Of a stretch of DNA of 64,000 nt, positions 15,790-24,633 are shown one piece after another. The notes under the pieces are model-generated. The model was not told where the DNA came from. It saw nothing but the letters and a program-made list of their open reading frames with translations, and did no database searches. This DNA is from an uncultured Clostridia bacterium (lineage in GTDB: Bacteria > Bacillota > Clostridia > TANB77 > CAG-508): NCBI GenBank assembly GCA_934157035.1, contig CAKPHG010000001.1, forward strand, positions 62,001-126,000. The letters run 5' to 3'. Within the stretch, counting starts at the first letter, position 1, and each line of letters begins with the position of its first letter. The translations under genes and the position numbers were made by a program.

Positions 15790-17787
15790 CTATTTTAGCA
15801 TATCTTCAAATTCTTTTTCCGTTATAATAGTTACTCCTAATTCTTGTGCTTTTGTAAGTTTTGAACCTGCATCTTCACCTGCTAGTACATATGATGTTTT
15901 TTTAGATACAGAAGATGATGTTTTTCCACCATATTTTTCTATTAAATCTTCTGCTTCTTTCCTAGAATATTTTTCTAACGCTCCTGTTAATACAAAGATT
16001 TTACCTTCAAAACGATTATCTATATTATCTTCTTGCAAACTTTCCATATTTACACCTAAATTTTTAAGTCTTTTAATAATATCTTTAGTTTGCTCTTGTG
16101 CAAAAAATTCTATAATGTTATTTGCTGTAATTTCTCCTACATCATCTGTTAAAGCTAAACTTTCAAAACTTGCATTTGAAAGTTCTTCCATTGTTTTATA
16201 TTTTTTAGCTAAAACTTTTGCAGCTTTAATTCCTACTTGTTTTATTCCTAATGCATTTATTACATTGAATAAGTCTTGTTTTTTACTTTTCTCTATTGAG
16301 TCTATTAAATTCTGAGCAAACTTCTTTCCATTTTTCTTTAATGATGCAACATCTTCTAAACTTAAAGTATAAATATCTGCTATATTTTTTATTAACCCTT
16401 TTTCTATTAATTGTTCTACTATTTTATATCCCAAGCCATCTATATCCATTGCTTCTTTAGAAACAAAATGAACTATACTTCTTAAAAGTTGTGCAGGGCA
16501 TTCTATTCCTATACACCTTGTTGCAGCTTCTCCCTGTTCTCTTACAGCTTGTGCTCCACATACTGGACAAACTTTAGGCATTTCAAAGTCTTTTTCGTTT
16601 CCTGTTCTTTTCTCTTTTATAACTTTTATTACTTCTGGTATAACATCACCTTGTTTTTGAATAACAACTGTGTCTCCAATTTTTAAATTTTTTTCTTTTA
16701 TAAAGTCTTCGTTATGAAGTGTTGTTTTAGATATTGTTGAGCCGGCAACTTTTACTGGTTCTAATATTGCCATTGGTGTTATTACTCCTGTTCTACCTAC
16801 TTGGCAAACTATATCTTTTAATATAGTTTCTTTTGCTTCCGGTGGATATTTGTAAGCTATTGCCCACTTTGGTGTTTTATATGTTGTTCCTAATTTTTCT
16901 CTAAATGAAAGTGAATCTACTTTTACAACTGCACCATCTATGCCAAATGATAGATTTTCTCTGTCTTCTCCTATTTTATTAATTGCTTCTTCTACTTCTT
17001 GTTGATTTTTGCATAATATTCTTACAGGATTTACATTAAATCCTAATTTTTCTAAGTAATTTAGTTCATCATAATGCGAATTAAATTTGCCATCATCCCA
17101 TTTTTGTACATTAAATATAAATATATTTAATGGTCTTTCTTCTGTTACTTTTGAATTTAGTTGTCTTAAAGAACCTGCAGCTGCATTTCTTGCATTTGCA
17201 AATAATTTTTTTCCTAATACTTCTTGCTCTTCGTTTAATTTTTCGAATTCTTTTGTCCCAATAAAGACTTCTCCACGTACAGTTATTGTTACTTTTTCGT
17301 TTAATACTTTTGGAATACTTTTTATTGTTCTTAAGTTATCTGTAACATCTTCTCCTATTAAGCCATTTCCTCTTGTTGCACCTCTTACAAACACACCATC
17401 AACATATTCTAAAGCTGTTGATAAACCATCAATTTTAGTTTCTACAACATAACGTAACTCTTCATTTTCTTCTATTGCTTGTTTTTTTATTCTATCATCA
17501 AACTCTCTTAGTTCTTCAAAAGAAAATACATCTTGAAGACTTTGAAGTGGTACTTCATGAACTACTTCTTTAAAACCTTCTTTAACATGTCCACCTACTT
17601 TTTGAGTTAATGAATCTTTAGTTATAAGATCTGGAAACTCCTTTTCTAAAGCTTTTAGTCTATTCATCATCATATCATACTCGTAGTCTGTTATTTCTGG
17701 CTTGTCCTCATCATAATATTTATTGGCATAATACTCTAATTTTTCTCTTAATTCTTTTATCTGTTTTTTAGCTTCTTCTAAATTCAT
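15790..17787 (-). CDS. ligA: NAD-dependent DNA ligase LigA
   Basis: Seals nicks in DNA during replication and repair using NAD. 665 residues. The order is: Ia domain (YYDEDKPEITDYEYD), adenylation domain with catalytic lysine in VETKIDGLST, OB fold, a Cys4 zinc finger (CPVCG ... CIGIECP), helix-hairpin-helix repeats, and a C-terminal BRCT domain (from about 590, GKIFVLTGALEKYSR). AGGAGG precedes the ATG. The gene is complete. Confidence 0.97.
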   Translation of the reverse strand: MNLEEAKKQIKELREKLEYYANKYYDEDKPEITDYEYDMMMNRLKALEKEFPDLITKDSLTQKVGGHVKEGFKEVVHEVPLQSLQDVFSFEELREFDDRIKKQAIEENEELRYVVETKIDGLSTALEYVDGVFVRGATRGNGLIGEDVTDNLRTIKSIPKVLNEKVTITVRGEVFIGTKEFEKLNEEQEVLGKKLFANARNAAAGSLRQLNSKVTEERPLNIFIFNVQKWDDGKFNSHYDELNYLEKLGFNVNPVRILCKNQQEVEEAINKIGEDRENLSFGIDGAVVKVDSLSFREKLGTTYKTPKWAIAYKYPPEAKETILKDIVCQVGRTGVITPMAILEPVKVAGSTISKTTLHNEDFIKEKNLKIGDTVVIQKQGDVIPEVIKVIKEKRTGNEKDFEMPKVCPVCGAQAVREQGEAATRCIGIECPAQLLRSIVHFVSKEAMDIDGLGYKIVEQLIEKGLIKNIADIYTLSLEDVASLKKNGKKFAQNLIDSIEKSKKQDLFNVINALGIKQVGIKAAKVLAKKYKTMEELSNASFESLALTDDVGEITANNIIEFFAQEQTKDIIKRLKNLGVNMESLQEDNIDNRFEGKIFVLTGALEKYSRKEAEDLIEKYGGKTSSSVSKKTSYVLAGEDAGSKLTKAQELGVTIITEKEFEDMLK

Positions 17788-17938
17788 TTTTTCCTCCTAG
17801 GAAACTTTAAAATAAAATGTTTCCAAAATTTCTTTTTTTATTATATACAAAAGATAAAAAAAAATAAATAGTATTTTCTAATATCCTATAAAATTTTAAT
17901 TTTTATTTATTCTTTTCTTATAACTATAGGACTTTATT

Positions 17939-18475
17939 CTATGCATAAAACCCATATAAAATTTCTTCTTCATTTACATTATTTTCTCTCATATAATCAT
18001 CACATCTTTTTTCTAATAATTTGAAATTGCAACATCTATCTTGCAAGTCTTTGTTGGCATGTCCATTTGAAATTATATAATACAAATTTCTTGCTCTATT
18101 TTGGATTCTTAAAGTATTTAAATTAATCCACTTAATTTGATTTGTAATCATATTTTTATATTTTTTGTCCTCTATTTTATCTATTTCTATTTTTTCTAAA
18201 TAACTACTTGGTATAGGTATCATATTATTTAAATTTATTCCACCTAATCTTCCACTATCTATTTTCAAAAAATCTTGCATATTTTTCATACTTAAATGTT
18301 TCTTTTTTGGTGATGTTAAAGGTGCAAAAAAATTCTTACCATTTACATTTAATATAACTCCTATAAATGGTCTATTCTCCTTTTCATTTTCTATGCATGG
18401 TATTTTAGGCTCATAATAATGTAAATAATTACAATATTCTATATCTGCTTTGTATAAATCCATATTACTATGCAT
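17939..18475 (-). CDS. ToxN/AbiQ-family endoribonuclease toxin
   Basis: Toxin of type III (RNA antitoxin) systems, about 178 residues, cleaving RNA and often giving phage resistance. Family signs: RPFIGVILNVNGKNFFAPLTSPKKKH in pieces, INLNNMIPIP, and a helical C-terminal part with QNRARNLYYIISN. The start may be the ATG at 18475 or the fifth codon. A hairpin (CATAATTAAAA/TTTTAATTATG) lies between AGAGGAG and the start, an unusual leader. The tandem repeats of a toxI antitoxin RNA, expected directly upstream, are not visible. It follows a ParE-type module on the same strand. Confidence 0.78.
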   Translation of the reverse strand: MHSNMDLYKADIEYCNYLHYYEPKIPCIENEKENRPFIGVILNVNGKNFFAPLTSPKKKHLSMKNMQDFLKIDSGRLGGINLNNMIPIPSSYLEKIEIDKIEDKKYKNMITNQIKWINLNTLRIQNRARNLYYIISNGHANKDLQDRCCNFKLLEKRCDDYMRENNVNEEEILYGFYA

Positions 18476-18555
18476 AATTAAAACATTTAAAATATTTTAA
18501 TTATGTGCTCCTCTCTTTTTAGTTTTTTAGGCATTATTAATAAAAGTCAAACTCT

Positions 18556-18843
18556 TTATAAATTTGCACTTTTGTGTATTATTCTTTTTATTATAACTAA
18601 TTTTTCTTTTTCTTGGATTTCATAAAAGATTAAAAAATTTTTATAGATTTTAAATCTGTTTTTAGTTTTTTTATATTTAGCCCCTATATATGGAAAATAA
18701 GATAAATTATAAATCGATTTTTCTATATTTATTTTGAAATTTTCTGCTGCTATTTGATTTTTCAATTTAATTTTAATATAGTTTGAAATTCGATTTATAT
18801 TCTTTATCGATAATTTGCTATATCCTACGATGTAGTTTATAAT
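18556..18843 (-). CDS. RelE/ParE-family toxin with non-standard start
   Basis: The frame has YSKLSIKNINRISNYI, then KNQIAAENF, FPYIGAKYKKTKNRFKIY and LIFYEIQEKEKLVIIKRIIH, a complete RelE/ParE toxin of about 95 residues ending in the usual beta strands. No ATG, GTG or TTG exists at the expected start; GGAG at 18850-18853 is followed at 6 bases by ATT (18841-18843). Either ATT is used, or the start was lost and only a truncated product from TTG at 18765 remains. It overlaps the antitoxin gene by 26 bases. Confidence 0.6.
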   Translation of the reverse strand: MINYIVGYSKLSIKNINRISNYIKIKLKNQIAAENFKINIEKSIYNLSYFPYIGAKYKKTKNRFKIYKNFLIFYEIQEKEKLVIIKRIIHKSANL

Positions 18844-18994
18844 ATTTTTCTCCTAAAAGTTTCCCCCAAACTTCATCATGTGAATATAGTTTATTTCCAT
18901 TTCTTTTTTGTTCTTCATCTACTTCTGCTAGTAGTCTGTCTATTCTATCTTCTTCTTCTTTTGTAAAAAATGCTTCATTTCCTACAATTTGCAT
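18818..18994 (-). CDS. Antitoxin of the ParE-type pair
   Basis: A 58-residue acidic, helical protein (MQIVGNEAFFTKEEEDRIDR...) ending with YSHDEVWGKLLGEKYY, a pattern usual in antitoxins paired with ParE-like toxins, where a conserved S-H-x-E-V-x-x-K segment precedes the C-terminus. AAGGAG stands ahead of the ATG. The toxin frame begins inside its 3' end. The stretch 18995-19135 shows nothing more. Confidence 0.65.
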   Translation of the reverse strand: MQIVGNEAFFTKEEEDRIDRLLAEVDEEQKRNGNKLYSHDEVWGKLLGEKYYKLHRRI

Positions 18995-19138
18995 AAATAT
19001 TTTCTCCTTCCATTTTTTTGTTTAATTCTATATTATTTTTACCTATAAGTCAATTATTTTTATGTAAATTATCAAAGAAGTTTTCGACAAATTTCACCAT
19101 AAAACATTATCTTATAGCAGTGTCATCTATTAAGAAAA

Positions 19139-19174
19139 AGTAGCAATTAGGGACTTTCCAAAATTGCTACTTTC
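19139..19174 (-). terminator. Terminator of mutS
   Basis: AAGTAGCAATT pairs with AATTGCTACTT, and T-rich sequence follows on the minus strand, directly after the mutS stop. The loop contains AGGGACTTTCC. Confidence 0.65.
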
Positions 19175-19181
19175 TTATTTT

Positions 19182-21797
19182 TTATGACATTTTCTCTTTA
19201 ATTTTAACCAATGTGTTTAATGCATCTATTGGTGTTAATACGTTTAAGTCTATTTTGTCTATCTCTTGTGCTAGTTCTGCTAATTTATAGTTGCCCATAT
19301 CTAATTGTCCTTCAACTTGCTTTTTGCTTTCTATTTGTTTTCCGTTTAAGATATTTTTTCTTTCTAATGAGCGTAATATTTCATTTGCTCTTTTAGTTAC
19401 GTCTTTTGGAACACCTGCTAAGCGCGCAACATGAACACCATAACTTTCATCTGTTCCACCATTTACTATTTTTCTTAAGAAAATGATGTCTTCTCCTTTT
19501 TCTTTAACAGCTATAGAATAATTTTTTATTCCTTCTAACTTGTTTTCCAAGTCTGTTAATTCATGGTAATGTGTTGCAAATAGTGTTTTTGCTCCACATC
19601 TTTCTTTATCTGCTATATATTCTGCAACAGCCCATGCAATAGAAAGTCCATCGTATGTAGAAGTTCCTCTTCCTATTTCGTCAAGTATTACTAAACTATT
19701 TGAAGTTGCATTTTTTAGTATTGTTGCTACTTCCATCATTTCTACCATAAAAGTACTTTGTCCCATGCTTAAATCATCTGAAGCACCAACTCTTGTAAAT
19801 ATTTTGTCTACAACTCCTATTTTGGCGTAACTTGCAGGAACAAATGAACCTATTTGAGCCATTAGTGTAATTAATGCTACTTGTCTCATATATGTAGATT
19901 TACCAGCCATGTTAGGTCCTGTAATTATTGCAAGTCTTGAATCGCCTTTATCTAAATATGTATCATTTTGAACAAAGCTTCCTGATGGTAGCATTTTTTC
20001 AATAACAGGATGACGTCCATCTTTTATATCTATTACTCCACTATTATCAACTATTGGTTCTACATAGTTCATGTCTTCTGCAACTTGTGCTAACGAGCAT
20101 AGAACATCTAATATAGAAATTACTTCTGCTGATTTTTGTATTCTTCTTATTTTTCCTTCTATATCATCTCTTATTTCAACAAACGCATTATATTCTAAGT
20201 TTATAACTCTTTCTTCTGCACCTAAAATTTGATTTTCTAAATTTTTAAGTTCTTCTGTTATGTATCTTTCACCATTTGTTAATGTTTGTTTACGAATATA
20301 TCTGTCTGGCACTAAATCCATATTTGATTTTGTTACTTCTAAATAATATCCAAATACTCTGTTAAATCCTATTTTTAATCCTTTTATTCCTGTTTGTTCT
20401 CTTTCTTTTGCTTCTAGTTCAATAAGCCATGTTTTTCCTTGTGTTGATGCTTTTTTTAACTGATCTATTTCTTCATTATAGCCTATTTTTATTAAGTTTC
20501 CTTCTTTTATTGACATTGGTGGTTCATCTACAATCGCTTCTTCTATTAAGTCATGAATATCTGTTAATTCGTCTAAATTCTCATATAGATGTCTTAATAA
20601 TTTTGCATTTGTATTTTCCAATACTTTTTTAACTAAAGGAAGTTGCTTTGTTGAATTTTTAAGAGAAATCATATCTCTACCAGTTGCATTTCCATACGCT
20701 ATTCTTCCTGCTAGTCTTTCCATATCATAAACTTTCTTAAGAGCCTCTATAGCATCCCCTCTTAAAATTATATTATCTTTTAGCTCTTTTACAGCTTCTA
20801 ATCTGTTATTTATCTCCCATACATCAACTAATGGGTCGTTAAGCCATCTTCTAAGCATTCTTCCTCCCATTGATGTAGAAGTTTTATCCAAAACCCATAA
20901 AAGTGTACCTTTTTTTGATTTATCTCTCATTTTTTCTGTTATTTCTAGGTTTCTTCTTGCGCTAATATCTAATGACATATATTTTGTAGTAGTATAAACT
21001 ATTATTTTATTTATATGGTCTAAATTAGTTTTTTGTGTTTCTATTAAATAATCTAATAATCCATTTATTGAAGATACTATTAATTCTTTATCTTCTAAGG
21101 TTTCTATTTTTTCTTCATGGTCATTTACAAATAAATAGTTTTGTAATAATTTTTCTGTATTTTTTGAAAAAGCTTCTTCTTTTACTCTTGAAATATATAC
21201 TTCAAAACGTTCTTTTATTTTAGATATTTCTTCTAAAGAATCATACATGAAAGGATTTACTATTATTTCTGCAGGATTAAATTTAGAAATTTCATCTAAT
21301 AGCTTTGGAAAATTATTGTTTTCAGCAATTTGTGTTGTTCTAAAATCACCTGTTGAAACATCGCAAACACTTACACCATAATATAACCCTGTTTTATATA
21401 CACTCATTATATAATTGTTTTTCTTTTCATCTAATAAATTGCTTTCTATAACAGTTCCTGGCGTTACTACACGAATAACTCCTCTTTTAACAATTCCTTT
21501 TGCTTGTTTTGGATCTTCTAATTGTTCACAAATAGCAACTTTATAACCTTTTTCAATTAGCTTTGCAATATATGTATCTGCAGCATGAAATGGAATTCCA
21601 CACATTGGCGCACGTTCTTCTTGTCCACATAGCTTACCTGTAAGTGTTAACTCCAATTCTTTTGACGCTTTAATTGCATCATCAAAAAACATTTCATAAA
21701 AGTCACCTAAACGATAGAATAATATACAATCTTGATATTCTTCCTTTGTTTTTAAATATTCTTGCATCATAGGTGAAAATTCTGATTTTTCTGACAT
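19182..21797 (-). CDS. mutS: DNA mismatch repair protein MutS
   Basis: Recognises mismatches and starts repair. 871 residues, normal length. The mismatch-binding domain starts with MMQEYLKTKEEYQDCILFYRLGDFYEMF (Phe-x-Glu contact motif FYEMF). The ATPase has Walker A GPNMAGKSTYMRQ, Walker B LVILDEIGRGTS and the FATHYHEL switch. AAAGGAG precedes the ATG. mutL is not adjacent in this window; miaB lies upstream on the same strand. Confidence 0.97.
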   Translation of the reverse strand: MSEKSEFSPMMQEYLKTKEEYQDCILFYRLGDFYEMFFDDAIKASKELELTLTGKLCGQEERAPMCGIPFHAADTYIAKLIEKGYKVAICEQLEDPKQAKGIVKRGVIRVVTPGTVIESNLLDEKKNNYIMSVYKTGLYYGVSVCDVSTGDFRTTQIAENNNFPKLLDEISKFNPAEIIVNPFMYDSLEEISKIKERFEVYISRVKEEAFSKNTEKLLQNYLFVNDHEEKIETLEDKELIVSSINGLLDYLIETQKTNLDHINKIIVYTTTKYMSLDISARRNLEITEKMRDKSKKGTLLWVLDKTSTSMGGRMLRRWLNDPLVDVWEINNRLEAVKELKDNIILRGDAIEALKKVYDMERLAGRIAYGNATGRDMISLKNSTKQLPLVKKVLENTNAKLLRHLYENLDELTDIHDLIEEAIVDEPPMSIKEGNLIKIGYNEEIDQLKKASTQGKTWLIELEAKEREQTGIKGLKIGFNRVFGYYLEVTKSNMDLVPDRYIRKQTLTNGERYITEELKNLENQILGAEERVINLEYNAFVEIRDDIEGKIRRIQKSAEVISILDVLCSLAQVAEDMNYVEPIVDNSGVIDIKDGRHPVIEKMLPSGSFVQNDTYLDKGDSRLAIITGPNMAGKSTYMRQVALITLMAQIGSFVPASYAKIGVVDKIFTRVGASDDLSMGQSTFMVEMMEVATILKNATSNSLVILDEIGRGTSTYDGLSIAWAVAEYIADKERCGAKTLFATHYHELTDLENKLEGIKNYSIAVKEKGEDIIFLRKIVNGGTDESYGVHVARLAGVPKDVTKRANEILRSLERKNILNGKQIESKKQVEGQLDMGNYKLAELAQEIDKIDLNVLTPIDALNTLVKIKEKMS

Positions 21798-21896
21798 CTT
21801 TTATTACTCCTTTATTTGTATTTTCTATATTATTTTTTGTACCTCTTCTGCTTTTTTAACTTTTTAAATTAAGTCGATAAAAACATAATCAAGTAG

Positions 21897-21945
21897 GAAT
21901 GTCACCTTTGTTCCGAATTCGGAACGAAAAGGACCGTCCCTAGTG
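21897..21945. repeat. Intergenic palindrome with GGGACGG-type core
   Basis: TTCCGAATTCGGAA palindrome next to AAAAGGACCGTCCCT (GGACCGTCC palindrome), between miaB and mutS and running into the miaB stop. Related cores occur at 15460, 38525, 42537 and 52538. Confidence 0.5.
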
Positions 21946-23349
21946 TTCTCCTTTTAAATACCACATATGTTCAGAAACTATTTTTACATCAATCATTTTT
22001 CCTATTAAACTTTTATCGCCTTCAAAAACAACAACTTTATTTGAGTCTGTTCTACCTGTTAACATTTCTTCATTATTTTTGCTTGTTCCTTCAACAAATA
22101 TTTTTTGCACTGTTCCTATATATTTTTTATTATTTTCAGCTATTTGACTTTCTACTAGAGCTTTTAGCTTGTTGAAATTTTTATGTTTTATTTCTTCTGG
22201 TATTTGATCTTCCATCTTATCTGCTGGTGTTCCAACTCTTCTTGAATATATAAACATAAATACTTGTTCAAATTTTACTTTCCTTACAACATCTAGTGTA
22301 TCTTCAAATTCTTCTGTTGTTTCTCCTGGAAATCCAACTATTATATCTGTTGTAAATCTCACATTTGGTATTTTATCTCTCATTTTTTCTACTAAACTTA
22401 AGTATTGTTCTTTAGTATATTTTCTGTTCATTCTTCTTAATACTTCAGTACTTCCAGATTGAAGAGGTAAATGTACTAATTTGCAAACTTTATCGCAATC
22501 TCTTATTGCTTCTATTACATCATCTGTAAAATCCTTTGGATGTGGTGAAATAAAGCGTATTCTATCTATTCCATCTATTTTATTTACTGCTCTTAAAAGT
22601 GTTGCAAATGAATTAACTCCCTCGTATTCTTCAAACTCAATTTCTTTTTCGCGTTCTACTCTTAAGTATGAATTAACATTTTGTCCTAAAAGTGTTACTT
22701 CTTTATATCCTTGTTTTGCTAAATCTCTAATTTCTTCTATTATATCTTTTGGATTTCTACTTCTTTCTCTTCCTCTTACATACGGAACTATACAATAAGT
22801 ACAAAAATTATTGCACCCATTCATAATTGTAACCGATGCTGAAACCTTGTCATTTCTAGAAATAGGAAGTCCTTCTATAACTTCACCATCTATATCTAAT
22901 ATATCTCTTATTTTTCTATTTTCTTCTAGTACTTTATATAAATCTTCTGGAAATTTATGAAGTGTATGAGTTCCAAATATTATATCTACATAAGGATAAC
23001 TTTCCTTTAGTTTTTTTATAATATGTTCTTCTTGCATCATGCATCCACCAATTGCAATTATTGTGCCTTTTTCTTCTTTTTGCTTTTTTACTTCTCCAAC
23101 TTTTCCAAAAAGTTTTTCTTCTGCATTTTCGCGAACACAGCAAGTATTGAATAAAACTAAGTCTGCTTCTTTCATATTTTCTGTTTTTGTATAATTCATT
23201 TTTTCAAGCATACCACATAATTTTTCAGAATCATTCTCGTTTAACTGACATCCCATTGTCATTATATAATATTTTAAATTTTTATCTTCATTTATTTTTT
23301 GTATTTTATCTATATATTCTAGCTCTTTTTCTATATTTACTGTTTTCAT
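21940..23349 (-). CDS. miaB: tRNA methylthiotransferase MiaB
   Basis: Radical-SAM enzyme that adds a methylthio group to i6A37 of tRNAs. The start is placed at 23349 because AAGGAG lies just ahead of MKTVNIEKELEYID; an earlier in-frame ATG at 23421 has no such site. 469 residues. Domains: MTTase N-terminal with MGCQLNENDSE and cysteines for the second cluster (TCCVREN, GGCM), radical SAM with CNNFCTYCIVPYVRG, and a C-terminal TRAM domain (GTVQKIFVEG...). All six cluster cysteines are present. Confidence 0.95.
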   Translation of the reverse strand: MKTVNIEKELEYIDKIQKINEDKNLKYYIMTMGCQLNENDSEKLCGMLEKMNYTKTENMKEADLVLFNTCCVRENAEEKLFGKVGEVKKQKEEKGTIIAIGGCMMQEEHIIKKLKESYPYVDIIFGTHTLHKFPEDLYKVLEENRKIRDILDIDGEVIEGLPISRNDKVSASVTIMNGCNNFCTYCIVPYVRGRERSRNPKDIIEEIRDLAKQGYKEVTLLGQNVNSYLRVEREKEIEFEEYEGVNSFATLLRAVNKIDGIDRIRFISPHPKDFTDDVIEAIRDCDKVCKLVHLPLQSGSTEVLRRMNRKYTKEQYLSLVEKMRDKIPNVRFTTDIIVGFPGETTEEFEDTLDVVRKVKFEQVFMFIYSRRVGTPADKMEDQIPEEIKHKNFNKLKALVESQIAENNKKYIGTVQKIFVEGTSKNNEEMLTGRTDSNKVVVFEGDKSLIGKMIDVKIVSEHMWYLKGEH

Positions 23350-23485
23350 TAATGTATTTCTCCTTATATATTTTTCTTGCATATTATATATTATTTTCTC
23401 TATTTTTTCAACATTTTTCACTTTTATTCTCTTTTAGAATTATTAAAATAAATTTTTTAATAATTCTATTTACTAACCACCATAA

Positions 23486-23513
23486 AAAGCCGACAAAATG
23501 TCGGCTTTTTATA
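23486..23513. terminator. Strong bidirectional terminator
   Basis: Perfect stem AAAAAGCCGAC / GTCGGCTTTTT, loop AAAATG-like, just after the minus-strand gene at 23518-23874 and before miaB. Confidence 0.8.
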
Positions 23514-23517
23514 GTAA

Positions 23518-23874
23518 TCATTTTTTTAAGTTATTAAACTTATTTTCCATACTTTCAACTCTTGACTTTAAAGAGGTCAGCTTAAATACTTTATCTCTTG
23601 CTCTTTTAATTTCAAAGTTGACTTTTTTAAGTTTAATACTTTTTACAGATTCATTAAAAACATTTCTTGATGTATCGAAGAATACTTTTTTTCTGCGTTC
23701 ACAACAATTATCTATAATTCTAAACATATAATATATTTCTATGTTTATGTCTCTTTTCAGACTTTCTATGTCTTCTAAATAAATGTCGCAATTTTGCTTA
23801 GCTTCTTCTACATCTTTTTTTAAGAGTAATTCATACCGCTTAACTTTTCTTCGAATCTCTGTTATTTCTTTCAT
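23518..23874 (-). CDS. Hypothetical coiled-coil protein (118 aa)
   Basis: Not recognised. The start is taken at the ATG with AAAGGGGG ahead of it (MKEITEIRRKVKRYE...), 16 codons inside the longest frame. 118 residues, highly charged and helical, with a paired cysteine (DNCCERR) in the middle and a repeating heptad pattern in both halves. No signal peptide or membrane segment. It is a single-gene unit with its own terminator. Confidence 0.6.
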   Translation of the reverse strand: MKEITEIRRKVKRYELLLKKDVEEAKQNCDIYLEDIESLKRDINIEIYYMFRIIDNCCERRKKVFFDTSRNVFNESVKSIKLKKVNFEIKRARDKVFKLTSLKSRVESMENKFNNLKK

Positions 23875-23977
23875 ATTGTTCCCCCTTTTGATGTTTATTA
23901 GATTCTTACTACAATTTAACAATAATATATTATATGCTGGTATTTAATTTTTTGTCAATAATTTATTATTAAATACA

Positions 23978-24003
23978 AAAAAAAGAATGGTTAACTCCCA
24001 TTC
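23978..24003 (-). terminator. Terminator of rpmE
   Basis: AGAATGG / CCATTCT stem followed on the minus strand by eight T residues. Confidence 0.7.
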
Positions 24004-24016
24004 TAATTTATTCCTA

Positions 24017-24217
24017 TTATTGAATACCATATTTTTTCTTAAATTTGTCTGCTCTACCACCTGTAGTTTCTCTTTTTAAGTTACCTGTCCAATATGGATG
24101 ACATTTTGAACAAACATCAACTTTTATATCAGATTTTGTTGAATTTGTTTTCATTACATTTCCACATGCACATGTTATTGTTGCTTCTTTGTATTCTGGA
24201 TGTATTCCTTCTCTCAT
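24017..24217 (-). CDS. rpmE: 50S ribosomal protein L31 (zinc-binding form)
   Basis: 66-residue L31 starting MREGIHPEYKEATITCACGN. Cys16, Cys18, Cys36 and Cys39 (CAC ... CSKC) form the zinc site, so this is the C+ type rather than the zinc-free paralogue. It ends TGGRADKFKKKYGIQ, as usual for the family. GAAGAGGTG precedes the ATG. Confidence 0.97.
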   Translation of the reverse strand: MREGIHPEYKEATITCACGNVMKTNSTKSDIKVDVCSKCHPYWTGNLKRETTGGRADKFKKKYGIQ

Positions 24218-24346
24218 TATGTATTCACCTCTTCCTTTATTTCTTATCTATTTTTATTTATTTACGATAATATTAATTTAATTTTTTTCAAAATTAAAAG
24301 TATCGTTTTTTATATTAACATATTTTTATTTTTTTTTCAATACTTT

Positions 24347-24511
24347 TTACTTACTTATTTCATTTTTTTCTTGTTCATCTAAAATATATTGTGCTGAAGA
24401 CCTTAACTCTTCGTTTAGAGAATTCTTTTTCACTATTTTTGTAACAATATTGAATAAACAAGCTACAATTAAAATAAAAAGTAAAAGTTTCTTCCAAATT
24501 TTAGCAACCAT
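24347..24511 (-). CDS. Small membrane-anchored hypothetical protein (54 aa)
   Basis: A 54-residue frame, MVAKIWKKLLLFILIVACLFN and so on, with one N-terminal membrane helix (about residues 7-24) and a charged tail of about 30 residues predicted to be helical. AGGAG is well placed. It lies upstream of rpmE on the same strand, 129 bases apart. No family recognised. Short septum- or sporulation-related proteins can look like this, but there is no direct sign. Confidence 0.55.
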   Translation of the reverse strand: MVAKIWKKLLLFILIVACLFNIVTKIVKKNSLNEELRSSAQYILDEQEKNEISK

Positions 24512-24633
24512 TCTAATTCTCCTACTTTTTTCTACTATATAATTATACTATATTTTTTTATTTTGTCAACTAGTTATATTTTCTATTTTTTAGTAAATAC
24601 TATATAAAAATAATTTTTTATAGGAGTTTATTT

